Positions 7,616 to 16,664 of a DNA stretch of 64,000 nt are shown here, in pieces. The stretch spans positions 105,196 to 169,195 of the forward strand of contig JAHLLS010000011.1 of NCBI GenBank assembly GCA_020444045.1, written 5' to 3'. The notes under the pieces are model-generated. The model searched no databases, was not told the DNA's origin, and worked only from the letters and a program-made list of their open reading frames with translations. The stretch comes from Deltaproteobacteria bacterium (GTDB lineage: Bacteria; Desulfobacterota; Desulfobacteria; Desulfobacterales; UBA5852). Both the position numbers and the translations under genes were made by a program. The first letter of the stretch is position 1, and each line of letters opens with the position of its first letter.

Positions 7616-10252
7616 ATGACAGGAAATGAAGCCCGGCAGACATTTCTGGATTATTTTGCGAAACATCATCATCAGACGGTACGGAGTTCTTCACTCGTTC
7701 CGGCGGACGATCCCACCCTTCTCTTTACCAATGCCGGTATGGTTCAGTTCAAGCGGACGTTTCTCGGAGAAGAGAAGCGGGGCTACGATCGTGCCGTAAC
7801 CTCACAGAAATGTGTGCGGGCCGGTGGTAAACACAACGATCTCGAGAACGTTGGCTACACCGCCCGCCACCACACTTTTTTTGAAATGCTGGGCAATTTT
7901 TCCTTCGGCGATTACTTCAAGGAAAAAGCCATCGACTTCGCCTGGGACTTGCTGACCAACGGCTACGGTCTGCCCGCCGACAAATTGTGGGTGTCGATTT
8001 TTCTCGATGACGACGAAGCCTACGATCTCTGGCGTGATCGCATCGGTGTGCCGGAAGACCGAATCGTTCGGTTGGGGGAGAAAGACAACTTTTGGGCCAT
8101 GGGAGATACCGGCCCCTGCGGCCCCTGCTCGGAGATTCATCTGGATCGGGGCGGGGCCTGCGTCCTGAACAATCCGAATTGTGGCGTCGATTGTGACTGC
8201 GACCGGTTTCTTGAAATATGGAATCTTGTTTTCATGCAGTTCAATCGCGATGCTTCCGGTAAAATGGAACCCTTACCCAAACCCAGTATCGATACCGGAC
8301 TGGGGCTCGAACGCATCGTTTCCGTGTTGCAGGACGTGGCCTCCAACTTCGATACCGATCTGATTATGCCCATTATCCGTCGGACGGAAGAACTCGCCGG
8401 TCGATCGGTGGATGAATCGGTGGAAACCGGTGTGGCCATGAAAGTGATCGCCGATCACAGCCGCGCGGCAGCTTTTCTGATCGGTGACGGCGTTTTGCCG
8501 GCCAACGAGGGCCGGGGGTATGTCTTACGAAGAATTATGCGCCGTGCCATCCGTTACGGTCGCAACATCGGTTTGACCAAGCCCTTTCTGCATGCGACCG
8601 CCCGGGAGGTCATGGCCATCATGAAGCCGGCCTACCCGGAGTTGCTGGAAGCGGCGCCCTATATCACCAGCGTCATTGAAAACGAGGAAGTCCGTTTTTC
8701 GGAGACCCTCGACCATGGCCTGCGCGTTTTGAATGATTCCCTGGAGGAACTGCGGGCCAAAGATCAGAACGTGGTCCCCGGGAACATCATCTTCAAGCTT
8801 TACGACACGTTCGGTTTTCCCGTCGATATCGTCCGTGACGTGGTCAGGGACGAGGGGTTGACGCTCGACATGGATGGGTTCGATACCGCCATGGCCCAGC
8901 AACGGGAACAATCACGATCGGTGACGGCCTTTACGGCGACCAGTGAGGCCTATCGGACGCTTTCGGCCGAGGGGTTCAAGCCGGAATTCAAGGGCTACGA
9001 CGATTTGACGGCCGACAGCACCGTCATGCTGCTGGTCAAGGACGGCCAGGCGGTTGATGCGGCGACCGCCGGCGATAGGATTGAAATCGTTGCCAAAGAG
9101 ACCCCCTTTTATGGCGAAGCCGGAGGGCAGGCCGGTGATGTCGGCACCATTACGGCGCCGGATGGCGGTGGCTTGCAGGTGGATGTCCAGGGAACCGTAA
9201 AAGATCCCACCGGGTTGATTATCCACACGGGCCATGTCCGATCGGGGCGCATTGCAATGAACGATCCCATCCGGTTGTCGGTCAGCGCCGAAGCACGCCG
9301 CGCGACGGCGCGCAATCATACGGCCACCCATATTCTGCATGCCGTCCTGCGGGAAGCCCTGGGGGAGCATGTCAAACAGGCCGGGTCTCTGGTGGCTCCG
9401 GATCGGCTGCGGTTCGACTTTACGCATTTTTCCCAGATCGAACCGGAAACGCTTGCCGCGATCGAAGCCAAGGTGAACACCCATATCCAGGAAAACGTGG
9501 CCGCGCAAACCGAAGAGATGGATGCGGATCAGGCCTTTCAATCCGGCGCCACCGCGCTGTTCGAAGAAAAATATGGCGACCGTGTGCGGGTGGTTTCCCT
9601 GTCTGCTTTCAGCAAAGAACTTTGCGGCGGTACGCATGTTTCCCGGACCGGTGATATCGGATTATTCAAAATCGTCGGTGAATCAAGTGTTGCCGCGGGT
9701 GTGCGCCGCATCGAGGCCTTGACCGGCCCATCGGCCCTGCGGCATGTCCAAAGGACGGAACAGGTCCTGTATGAGGCGGCACAGCGTTTGAAGGATGCCC
9801 CCCAGAATGTGACCGGTCGGATCGAAAAACTGCTGGCCGAGCATAAGGCTCTTGAAAAGGAAGTGGAACGCCTCAAGTCGGCGATGGCGTCCCGCTCGGT
9901 TGCTGAAGCGGCCCGTGATGTCGTCCAGGTGAACGGCGTAAACCTGCTGGCACGCAAGGTCGATGTGGACAGCCCGGCCGCCCTGCGCGAGATGGTGGAC
10001 CGCTTCAGGGATAAAATGACATCGGGTATCGTGGTGCTGGGGGCCGCCAGCGACGGTAAGGCGCTTTTGATCGTCGGCGTTACCCCGGATTTGACCGATC
10101 GCTATCATGCCGGGTCAATTGTCAAAGCGCTGGCGGCCATGGTCGGAGGCGGTGGCGGCGGCAAAGCCGATCTGGCCCAGGCCGGCGGCAGCCAGCCGGA
10201 AAAATTGGGTGAGGCCATTGCGAAGGCGGAAGAACTGATTGCAACGCTCTGA
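7616..10252 (+). CDS. alaS: Alanine--tRNA ligase
   Basis: AlaRS charges tRNA-Ala and edits mischarged Ser and Gly. The 878 residues match the bacterial length. In order there are the class II catalytic domain (HHTFFEMLGNFSFGDYF), the tRNA-recognition domain, the editing domain with zinc ligands HTATH (H568, H572) and CGGTH (C670, H674), and the C-terminal DHHA1-like domain ending in a Gly-rich segment (GGGGGG). The ATG follows GAGGAG. Two small hairpins lie in the leader: CTATCG/CGATAG at 7561-7580 and GGCC/GGCC at 7580-7591. The recA-alaS order is common. Confidence 0.98.
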   Translation: MTGNEARQTFLDYFAKHHHQTVRSSSLVPADDPTLLFTNAGMVQFKRTFLGEEKRGYDRAVTSQKCVRAGGKHNDLENVGYTARHHTFFEMLGNFSFGDYFKEKAIDFAWDLLTNGYGLPADKLWVSIFLDDDEAYDLWRDRIGVPEDRIVRLGEKDNFWAMGDTGPCGPCSEIHLDRGGACVLNNPNCGVDCDCDRFLEIWNLVFMQFNRDASGKMEPLPKPSIDTGLGLERIVSVLQDVASNFDTDLIMPIIRRTEELAGRSVDESVETGVAMKVIADHSRAAAFLIGDGVLPANEGRGYVLRRIMRRAIRYGRNIGLTKPFLHATAREVMAIMKPAYPELLEAAPYITSVIENEEVRFSETLDHGLRVLNDSLEELRAKDQNVVPGNIIFKLYDTFGFPVDIVRDVVRDEGLTLDMDGFDTAMAQQREQSRSVTAFTATSEAYRTLSAEGFKPEFKGYDDLTADSTVMLLVKDGQAVDAATAGDRIEIVAKETPFYGEAGGQAGDVGTITAPDGGGLQVDVQGTVKDPTGLIIHTGHVRSGRIAMNDPIRLSVSAEARRATARNHTATHILHAVLREALGEHVKQAGSLVAPDRLRFDFTHFSQIEPETLAAIEAKVNTHIQENVAAQTEEMDADQAFQSGATALFEEKYGDRVRVVSLSAFSKELCGGTHVSRTGDIGLFKIVGESSVAAGVRRIEALTGPSALRHVQRTEQVLYEAAQRLKDAPQNVTGRIEKLLAEHKALEKEVERLKSAMASRSVAEAARDVVQVNGVNLLARKVDVDSPAALREMVDRFRDKMTSGIVVLGAASDGKALLIVGVTPDLTDRYHAGSIVKALAAMVGGGGGGKADLAQAGGSQPEKLGEAIAKAEELIATL

Positions 10253-10326
10253 CATGCCTGCGGACGTTTTTCGCTTCGGGCGGTGAACCCGCACGGGTGC
10301 TGGTAAGCAAATCAACTGGGGAGGGG

Positions 10327-10359
10327 CGGCCGCTGGTGGGCTCATGGCGCCAGCGGCCG
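10327..10359. terminator. GC-rich hairpin between convergent alaS and dapB
   Basis: CGGCCGCTGG (10327-10336) and CCAGCGGCCG (10350-10359) form a perfect 10-bp inverted repeat with a 13-base loop. It lies in the 237-bp gap between two converging genes, where a bidirectional terminator is expected. There is no T-run on either side, so calling it a terminator is inferred from position and stem strength. Confidence 0.45.
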
Positions 10360-10489
10360 ATGAGTAACGGCTAACGAATGACCGGTCTGCCGGTCGGCGA
10401 TCTATCGAAAAAGGCCATTGCATCTCCCCCCGTGATGAGGTGATGGTCCGGCCCATCACCTATCGGGGCGCTGCTCCAGACTATTTTCG

Positions 10490-11326
10490 TCAATCCGTCT
10501 TCAGAACGTCGACCATACTATAAATACGGCCCTGGCGGCCATCCTGGATTTTGCGATTCAGATAGCTGACCGCTTTCAGCGTTCCTTCGACATAGATTTC
10601 CCGACCATTGATATTGTGTTTCAATTCGAACATGGCCGTGCCGTCCGGTGACGTCAGGGTGTAGGTGTGCCAGCCATGTCCGCCCAGGTAAGCTTCCGGG
10701 ATGCCCCATTGTTGTTTTTGAATCGCCGGGTCGCGCTCTTTTTGAATCTGGTCGTTCGTGAAGTCGACGCCCATGGCATTGAAATAGCCGACCATGGCTT
10801 TGGCCGTGCCGCTCGTGTCGGCTTTGCCTTGCTGGTGGCTTTCATGAACCGTCAGTGTATACCCCTGGAATAGTCCCGGGAAATTTTCGGCGCCATAAGC
10901 CAGCATGGCCTGCAGCCCGACAATCTGGCGTGCCATGTTGGGTGCGATAACGGCGGATACGGACGATTTGGTGACCGTTTCATGAAGGTCCTGACGATTG
11001 CCGCCGGTGGTTCCCATGACGAAAGGCAAGCCATGGGTGCAGTAGAAGCGGGCATTGCGATTGACAGCGGAAGGGTGGGTGAAATCCACGCTGATGAAAC
11101 TGTCGTAGGTGTCTTTGATGGTCATGATGGACGCATCCCGGCGGTCGGGCCGAATCAGCTCGATGACCGTGTCTTCGATGGTGATGCGATCGATGTCGAT
11201 CTCGGGTCCGGTCAGCGAATAGGGAAGCAATGTCAATGCTTCATCACGGGCAATATGGCTGGCGATCATCTGGGTCACATTGCCGGGCAGGCCGTTGACC
11301 ATGACTTTGATAGTGCTCACGGGCAT
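10490..11326 (-). CDS. dapB: 4-hydroxy-tetrahydrodipicolinate reductase, plant-like type
   Basis: DapB reduces the dipicolinate intermediate in the lysine/diaminopimelate pathway that feeds peptidoglycan. The 278-residue product has an N-terminal nucleotide-binding region (VMVNGLPGNV, 8-17) and the active-site stretch HESHQQGKADTSGTAKA (161-177) with H161, H164 and K168. The N-terminal loop and HESHQQ sequence differ from the common bacterial form and resemble the group found in plants and some bacteria. The AGGAG abuts the ATG directly. A GTG two codons later has ideal 6-base spacing and may be the true start. It follows the MurU-AmgK fusion by 79 bp. Confidence 0.88.
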   Translation of the reverse strand: MPVSTIKVMVNGLPGNVTQMIASHIARDEALTLLPYSLTGPEIDIDRITIEDTVIELIRPDRRDASIMTIKDTYDSFISVDFTHPSAVNRNARFYCTHGLPFVMGTTGGNRQDLHETVTKSSVSAVIAPNMARQIVGLQAMLAYGAENFPGLFQGYTLTVHESHQQGKADTSGTAKAMVGYFNAMGVDFTNDQIQKERDPAIQKQQWGIPEAYLGGHGWHTYTLTSPDGTAMFELKHNINGREIYVEGTLKAVSYLNRKIQDGRQGRIYSMVDVLKTD

Positions 11327-11405
11327 CTCCTAAGCGGGGAGCGTTTATTGATGGCGCGTTCGTCTATTGGCCATACCATGGATCACATCGTTCTTCCAGC
11401 CTTCT

Positions 11406-13151
11406 TCACGCGCCACCATCGACTACCGCTGCGGGGCCGGTATCATTGGCGGACAGGGCCTCCGGTATGGTGTCTTTCGCGAGTATGGATAGGATCGGGA
11501 AATCTCGGCGGTCGAAATGGGAGAGGGTTTGCTGCAGGCTTCGAACGGCGGCAGGAATGTACTGGGAAAAATGCGGCTTGCCTTTGCGGCGGGTCAGAAA
11601 CCCATAGGCACCCAATATCTGCAGATTCCGGGCCAGGGCACAGTATCGGTAGGCTTTTTGAATCTCGGCCGCAGGGATGCCGGGGGTACGCTGGGCCAGC
11701 TGTTCGGAAAAGTAAACCAGCAGCGTTTCCCGCATGGCGAACGGCAAATCGACATAGGGGTCGATGAGAAGCGAGGCCAGATCATAATGCGGGGGGCCGA
11801 TTCGCCCGCCCTGGAAGTCAATCAGATAGAACCGGTCTTTCATCACCATGATGTTGCGGGACTGAAAATCACGGTGCATGAAGCCTACCGGTCGAGCGGT
11901 CATGATGGCGTCCGCCAGCCGGTTGAATTCGGACGCCAGGTTCTCTCCATCCGTGTCCATCCCAAGGTAATCGTTGAGAAACGCCTGGACAAAATAGCGG
12001 CATTCTCCCTGGAGAACAACCGCCCGGTCATACCGTTGGGTCTGATAGGTCCAGTGCAGATCGAAATCTTCACCACCGTCGAACGCCATGGCCAATAGCA
12101 TGTCGATCACGTGGCGATAATCTTGCTCAATGGCCGATGATCGGGCCGTTTTGCGGACACGGGCCTGATAGTTTTCGGAACCCAGATCTTCCATGAATAC
12201 CAGCCCCGCGAACGGATCTTCCAGATAGATCTGCGGCACGGGCAGGCCTTTGCGGTGCAGATGCCGCCCAATGGCGACGAAGGCTTCGGCTTCACAGATG
12301 CCATCGGAAGGCTTGATGCCGTGGTCGGCGACGATCATGCGCGTTTTCCCCGAGCGCAGGCGGTACCATCGACGGTCGGAGCCGTCCCCGGGCAGCGCAT
12401 GCCAATCGATGGCCGCCGGATGTTCTGGTTCACCTGCCTGACGCAGGGCTTTCTGGGCCATGATGCTGCGGGCCATGGCCTGATAGCGCTCGGGCGTCCC
12501 CAAATCCGACCATTGCAACCGTTCGGGGATGTAGGCGGGAAGGCGGTGGCCGTCGGCAATCATGGCCTGAAAGGCATCGATGCTACTGGCGAATCCTTCC
12601 GGCGGCAAATAGGCGAGGATGGTATCGTTCAGCACCTGGACGCCGGTGAAGGTCAGCCGCCGGGCTTCGTGGGGCATGGTTCCGGCCGTTGATTCTCCAA
12701 AGGCGACAACCGTGTCGGCTGAATCGACAACGACCGAATTGAAGGCCGGGTGGTTACACAGCGCCAGGCTGGCCGGTTGACCGTGGGCCTGGTGAAAGCG
12801 ATAGAACGCCTGGAAATCCACATCAGTGACAATATCGCTGTTCACCACCAGGAGGGGTTCCGATTGCCAGATATCGGCGGTGTTGCGTATCGCGCCGCCT
12901 GTGCCGAGGATCGTCGATTCGTGGCGCGTCACGATGGTTGCGGCATACGACTGCCGCTGGAGAAAGTCTTCGATCCGCTGGTGCAGGTGGTGGGTATTGA
13001 CAATGACGGTGTGGGCACCCGCCGCGATCAAACGCCGGATCATGATATCCAGCAGGGGCTGCCGGTCTAGCGTGAACAGGGGTTTGGGGGTATGGTCACT
13101 GTAGGGGTGCAGCCGGCTGCCGAAGCCTGCCGCCAGTACAAGCGCTATCAT
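11406..13151 (-). CDS. Fused nucleotidyltransferase-sugar kinase, MurU-AmgK-like
   Basis: In Pseudomonas-type cell-wall recycling, AmgK phosphorylates MurNAc/GlcNAc at the anomeric carbon and MurU converts MurNAc-1-P to UDP-MurNAc. Here both folds lie in one 581-residue chain. Residues 1-235 are a sugar-1-phosphate nucleotidyltransferase with LAAGFGSRLHPYSDHTPKPL. Residues ~245-560 are an APH-type kinase with the catalytic loop HRDFQSRN (426-433) and the metal-binding DFQGG just after. Domain order is transferase first. It lies between plsB (33 bp upstream) and dapB, possibly one operon, with a NamZ homologue 3.5 kb away. Other sugar substrates remain possible, since assignment rests on motif and context only. 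Confidence 0.75.
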   Translation of the reverse strand: MIALVLAAGFGSRLHPYSDHTPKPLFTLDRQPLLDIMIRRLIAAGAHTVIVNTHHLHQRIEDFLQRQSYAATIVTRHESTILGTGGAIRNTADIWQSEPLLVVNSDIVTDVDFQAFYRFHQAHGQPASLALCNHPAFNSVVVDSADTVVAFGESTAGTMPHEARRLTFTGVQVLNDTILAYLPPEGFASSIDAFQAMIADGHRLPAYIPERLQWSDLGTPERYQAMARSIMAQKALRQAGEPEHPAAIDWHALPGDGSDRRWYRLRSGKTRMIVADHGIKPSDGICEAEAFVAIGRHLHRKGLPVPQIYLEDPFAGLVFMEDLGSENYQARVRKTARSSAIEQDYRHVIDMLLAMAFDGGEDFDLHWTYQTQRYDRAVVLQGECRYFVQAFLNDYLGMDTDGENLASEFNRLADAIMTARPVGFMHRDFQSRNIMVMKDRFYLIDFQGGRIGPPHYDLASLLIDPYVDLPFAMRETLLVYFSEQLAQRTPGIPAAEIQKAYRYCALARNLQILGAYGFLTRRKGKPHFSQYIPAAVRSLQQTLSHFDRRDFPILSILAKDTIPEALSANDTGPAAVVDGGA

Positions 13152-13184
13152 GGGCCGGAGACTCCACGGGGCCTGCTGCGGTCG

Positions 13185-15821
13185 TTAGGACAGCAGCCCC
13201 AGATACCGTTTGATGGCATCCTCGTAGGGACGCGTCTCTTTTTCATCTTCATTGCACTCGATATCGCGACTGTTGAAAAAGGACAGGGCGTTCTTGAAGG
13301 TGACCCGTGACAATGCTTCCGGGCAGCTGATTTCGCTGCGTTTCAGCATCCGGGCGCCCTGGGCGGCAAACTTTTTGGCCTGCTCCTTGTAGCCCACGTC
13401 ACTGCTCTTCTGGCGGCTCAACTGGGTCAGGACGACGAGGTAGGCTTCGAAATAGGCTTTCAGGAATCCTGCGTACAGGCGCAATTTACGTAACCCCGAC
13501 GACGTGATGTTGTACGTATCCGGCAGGGTGGGATGGGGCATCAAGACGGCATCATCAATGAAGGCTTTGATGCTTTTGCGGACGTAAAATTCGGGTGGTT
13601 GTTCGATGTCATAAGCGAATTCATACTTAAAAAGGTCTTGCAGAAAGCGGTAGCTGATATGCAGGTCGGTCGATATGAACTGAAACGCATCGCGTTGCAG
13701 GATGGCCAGCGCCGTAAAAGCCGCCGGCACGAAACAGGCCACGCAATTGTTTTTGTAGTACTCCAAGCTGGGACGTTTGTCGGCATTCGTCCGGTAGCGT
13801 GTCGTATCGTCTTCGTTGTCGTCCTTTTTTGACACCGGCTCGATGAATTTCCTTTGGACATAGGCTTCGAAGGCCTGCTTCAGGGCGTGCTCGGGTGTCA
13901 TGATCAAGGTGTCGGCCAGCTTGTTGCCATGGAAATGAAGGTGTTTCAGATAGGTGTCCGCTACGCCGGCGATGTCGTCAAACGTGTAGGTGGCGGCCGG
14001 ATGATTCAGGACCGATGCGGCCACAAGGGCGTGGGGTGTAATGATGGCGATGCGATTGATGGCGTTGATGGCACGGTGACCGATGTTCCGGCAGAAGGCG
14101 CTCATGGCGTTTTTGTCCATCGTTTCCAGTTGGAGCTGGTTGCGTTCCAGTAAGTCTTTCAAGGATATGGGGTCGTGAAACTCGATGTATATTTTACCGA
14201 AGCGTTTTTTCAGAACTTTGCGGGCCTGAATGACCTGGCCCAGGCTCTCGGGCTTCTTGGTACCGCCCTCCAGTTCGTGCAGGTAGGCTTTTTCTTCCGG
14301 CACCTTATCGTAGCCGATGAAGATCGGGGCCAGGATAAGGTCCTCGCAGGCACCGTTGCGGTAGGCATCCAGGAGAATGGACAAAAGTCCGGTTTTGGGT
14401 GACAGCAATTTGCCGGTTCGGCTGCGGCCCCCCTCGATGAAAACCTCGATGTTGAAGCCTTCCTGGAGCAGTTTGTGAACATAGGTTGCAAAGACACTGG
14501 CATATAAGGGGGCGCCTTTGAAGGTGCGGCGCATGAAAAAGGCGCCGGCGCTTCTGAAGATGGGTCCCATAGGCCAGAAGGACAGATTTTTCCCGGCAAC
14601 GATATGGGGGCAGGGCATGTTGTTGCGGTACATGAGATAGGAGAGCATCAGGTAGTCGATGTGGCTTTTATGGTTGGGCAGCAGAATGAGCGGGCCTTTC
14701 TGGGACATGGCCTTGAGGCGGTCCAACCCGTCGTGATCTATAATGAAACCGTCGAACATGGTGTTGATGATCCAGGTCAGCAACGCTTCATAGATTCTAA
14801 TCGTCCAGGGACGGTAGTCTGCTGCAATTTCGTCGAAATAATCATCCGCTTTTTTAAGAAGCTTGGTGACCGGTTTGTTCTCTGCTTCCGCATGCTGCTT
14901 TATAAAGGTCTGTAGAACGGTTCCGGTGAGGACATTTTCCTTGATTTCCAGCCGGGATTTCAGGACCGGTCCCATGATGCTCTGACGGTGGCGATGAATC
15001 TGCAGCAGCAGGTTGCGGCGCAGAACGAGCGCCTGGTAGGTGGTGTCACGGCCCCGGACATCCGGGTGGGTCAGGAAGGTTTGCAAGCTTACGGGTTCGC
15101 TGATCTCGACGAAAGTCCGGCCGGGCTTCTTGATCAACATGGCCACGCGGCGCCAGCTGCCGAGGGGTTTTTCCGGGCTGAAAAGAAGTCCCCATAGCGA
15201 GGGGTTGGCCTTTTCTGGGTCTTTTTTATAGATCATCAATTGGGGAATCAGGCAGATGGGGCGGTTTGTCGTTTTCTGGATCTCCAGCAAATAGCGGATA
15301 GGGTCCTCTTTCTGTTTCACAAAACGACGGTGGAAACCGTGCGGCTCCATCAGGGACAGCAGGCCCGCTTGTCCTCCAAAAAGCGCATCTGCATAGTATC
15401 CACTGGCATAGGCATTGGGGAATTTGAAGTGCCGGCAGAAATAATCCAGACGGGCCAGCAGCATCCGGAAAATCCGTGATACCGGTTGGCACAGATACAG
15501 GCCATAGTCGAAAGCCACGGTGGGCACCGGGTGCCGGGTATCGCGATAACGGGTGTGGTAAAAAAGCCGTTCGAAGAGACTTTTGCGCTTGGTGACATAG
15601 ACCGGTATGGCGTTGCGGGGCAGCCGTTTCAGCACGGCGGTCTGATTGGGCGATAGGGTGATCCCCCGGTAAAAAAGTTTGAGGGCCCAGGATAGAAGGT
15701 GACCTGGGTTTTCCGGCAGATAGCACGCATAGTGATGGTAGGTGCCTTTGAGAAGACGCTGGATCCATCGATACACCGTAGCCTGAATGCGTGCCCATTT
15801 TTGATTGCTGGGGATGGTCAT
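13185..15821 (-). CDS. plsB: Glycerol-3-phosphate acyltransferase PlsB-like
   Basis: PlsB adds the first acyl chain to glycerol-3-phosphate at the inner membrane. The 878-residue protein is slightly longer than the usual ~810. Acyltransferase block I is NHKSHIDYL with the HX4D pair H384/D389. It is followed by the FFMRR block, the substrate-binding FIEGGRSRTGK block and a LAPIFIGYD block, all in family order. The long N- and C-terminal regions flanking the catalytic core are also typical. AGGA lies six bases before the ATG. It heads a likely plsB-MurU/AmgK-dapB transcription unit. Confidence 0.92.
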   Translation of the reverse strand: MTIPSNQKWARIQATVYRWIQRLLKGTYHHYACYLPENPGHLLSWALKLFYRGITLSPNQTAVLKRLPRNAIPVYVTKRKSLFERLFYHTRYRDTRHPVPTVAFDYGLYLCQPVSRIFRMLLARLDYFCRHFKFPNAYASGYYADALFGGQAGLLSLMEPHGFHRRFVKQKEDPIRYLLEIQKTTNRPICLIPQLMIYKKDPEKANPSLWGLLFSPEKPLGSWRRVAMLIKKPGRTFVEISEPVSLQTFLTHPDVRGRDTTYQALVLRRNLLLQIHRHRQSIMGPVLKSRLEIKENVLTGTVLQTFIKQHAEAENKPVTKLLKKADDYFDEIAADYRPWTIRIYEALLTWIINTMFDGFIIDHDGLDRLKAMSQKGPLILLPNHKSHIDYLMLSYLMYRNNMPCPHIVAGKNLSFWPMGPIFRSAGAFFMRRTFKGAPLYASVFATYVHKLLQEGFNIEVFIEGGRSRTGKLLSPKTGLLSILLDAYRNGACEDLILAPIFIGYDKVPEEKAYLHELEGGTKKPESLGQVIQARKVLKKRFGKIYIEFHDPISLKDLLERNQLQLETMDKNAMSAFCRNIGHRAINAINRIAIITPHALVAASVLNHPAATYTFDDIAGVADTYLKHLHFHGNKLADTLIMTPEHALKQAFEAYVQRKFIEPVSKKDDNEDDTTRYRTNADKRPSLEYYKNNCVACFVPAAFTALAILQRDAFQFISTDLHISYRFLQDLFKYEFAYDIEQPPEFYVRKSIKAFIDDAVLMPHPTLPDTYNITSSGLRKLRLYAGFLKAYFEAYLVVLTQLSRQKSSDVGYKEQAKKFAAQGARMLKRSEISCPEALSRVTFKNALSFFNSRDIECNEDEKETRPYEDAIKRYLGLLS

Positions 15822-16297
15822 GAGTCGTCCTATTCCAAGACGGTCCGCTGGTGGCGGTGTGGGCGGCCGGCGATGATTTCCGGTCAGGGTTGAATCGTCA
15901 AACGATCATCCAAGGATCCAAAAAAAATAAAAATTAGCAGAACGTACTTGTGGTTGCAATGGTTAAGTCGGAAGTTCTTTGAATGGCTGAGCCGGCTGCA
16001 AGGCCGTGCGCCCCTATCGGCTCGCGTTTGTCAAAAAACCGGAAAATTTAACCTTGTTAAATAAAACCGGATGTGGTATCCGAATCCAGAATTTGAGTGC
16101 TTGCCAACGGAATCATTTTCTTCTATCATCATCTTTCGTTCGTTAGGAACTAACCCGGAAACCGTCATTTTTGGGCTCTATGCCATACAGGCGAGCGTTG
16201 CAGCAATGCCTGATGGCCCCTATTCGGAAGTGTGCGGTAACAAACTTAAGAAAGTTTCCGAATCTGAAAACTTTTTTTGCAAGGAGGAGAAATCCAT
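15822..16297. other. Divergent intergenic region plsB / small membrane protein
   Basis: The 476-bp AT-richer gap holds the start regions of two divergent genes. A strong promoter match lies at 16101-16129. Downstream of it the leader has two small perfect hairpins: GTTAG/CTAAC with loop GAA near 16142-16154, and AAACTT/AAGTTT with loop AAGA near 16242-16258. I see no convincing gene; the small open frame near 16071-16301 lacks a ribosome site and family features. Confidence 0.5.
16101..16129 (+). promoter_or_regulatory. Sigma-70 type promoter for the 92-residue membrane protein
   Basis: TTGCCA (5/6 match to -35) and TATCAT (5/6 match to -10) are separated by exactly 17 bases. Transcription would start near 16136, giving an unusually long leader of about 160 bases before the ATG at 16298. 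Confidence 0.6.
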
Positions 16298-16576
16298 ATG
16301 AAAACGTTAGTAGGTGGGGCGGCAGCTGCTGTTCTCGGTCTTATCGGTCTTGTAGTATGGTGGTCACCTTTTTTGACGCTTCTGGCCGGCGCCATTCCTT
16401 TGATGCTGCTTCTGGGCGGCGGGTTGGCGATCTATCTGGGGTTCGATGAATTGAAGGATAGCTGGAAAAAAGATGATGACATTGGCAGCCCGGTCGGATC
16501 GGAAGACGATGTGGACAAGTACAAGAAAGAAATTGATGACCTGAAGCAGGAAATCGAGAATTTGAAAAGCGCTTAA
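16298..16576 (+). CDS. Small two-helix membrane protein with acidic coiled-coil tail
   Basis: I do not recognise the family. The 92-residue product has two hydrophobic segments (about 3-23 and 25-47) with a short turn, then a highly charged tail (about 50-92). The tail has a heptad-like pattern of Lys/Glu/Leu (KKEIDDLKQEIENLK) suggesting a coiled coil in the cytoplasm. Its ribosome site AAGGAGGAG is the strongest in the area, it has its own good promoter, and an intrinsic terminator follows at once, so it is a well-expressed single gene. Confidence 0.8.
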   Translation: MKTLVGGAAAAVLGLIGLVVWWSPFLTLLAGAIPLMLLLGGGLAIYLGFDELKDSWKKDDDIGSPVGSEDDVDKYKKEIDDLKQEIENLKSA

Positions 16577-16593
16577 TTCGATCAAACGTCATG

Positions 16594-16629
16594 AAAGCCT
16601 TGGATCCGTTAGGATTCAAGGCTTTTTTT
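16594..16629 (+). terminator. Rho-independent terminator
   Basis: AAAGCCTTGGATCC (16594-16607) pairs with GGATTCAAGGCTTT (16612-16625) across the loop GTTA, with a single G-U pair, and runs into seven Ts. It ends transcription of the small membrane protein. The other strand has a shorter T-run, so it may also help stop the converging namZ transcript. Confidence 0.92.
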
Positions 16630-16664
16630 ATGGCTGGCCGATTATGGGAAGGACACACAAGCCC

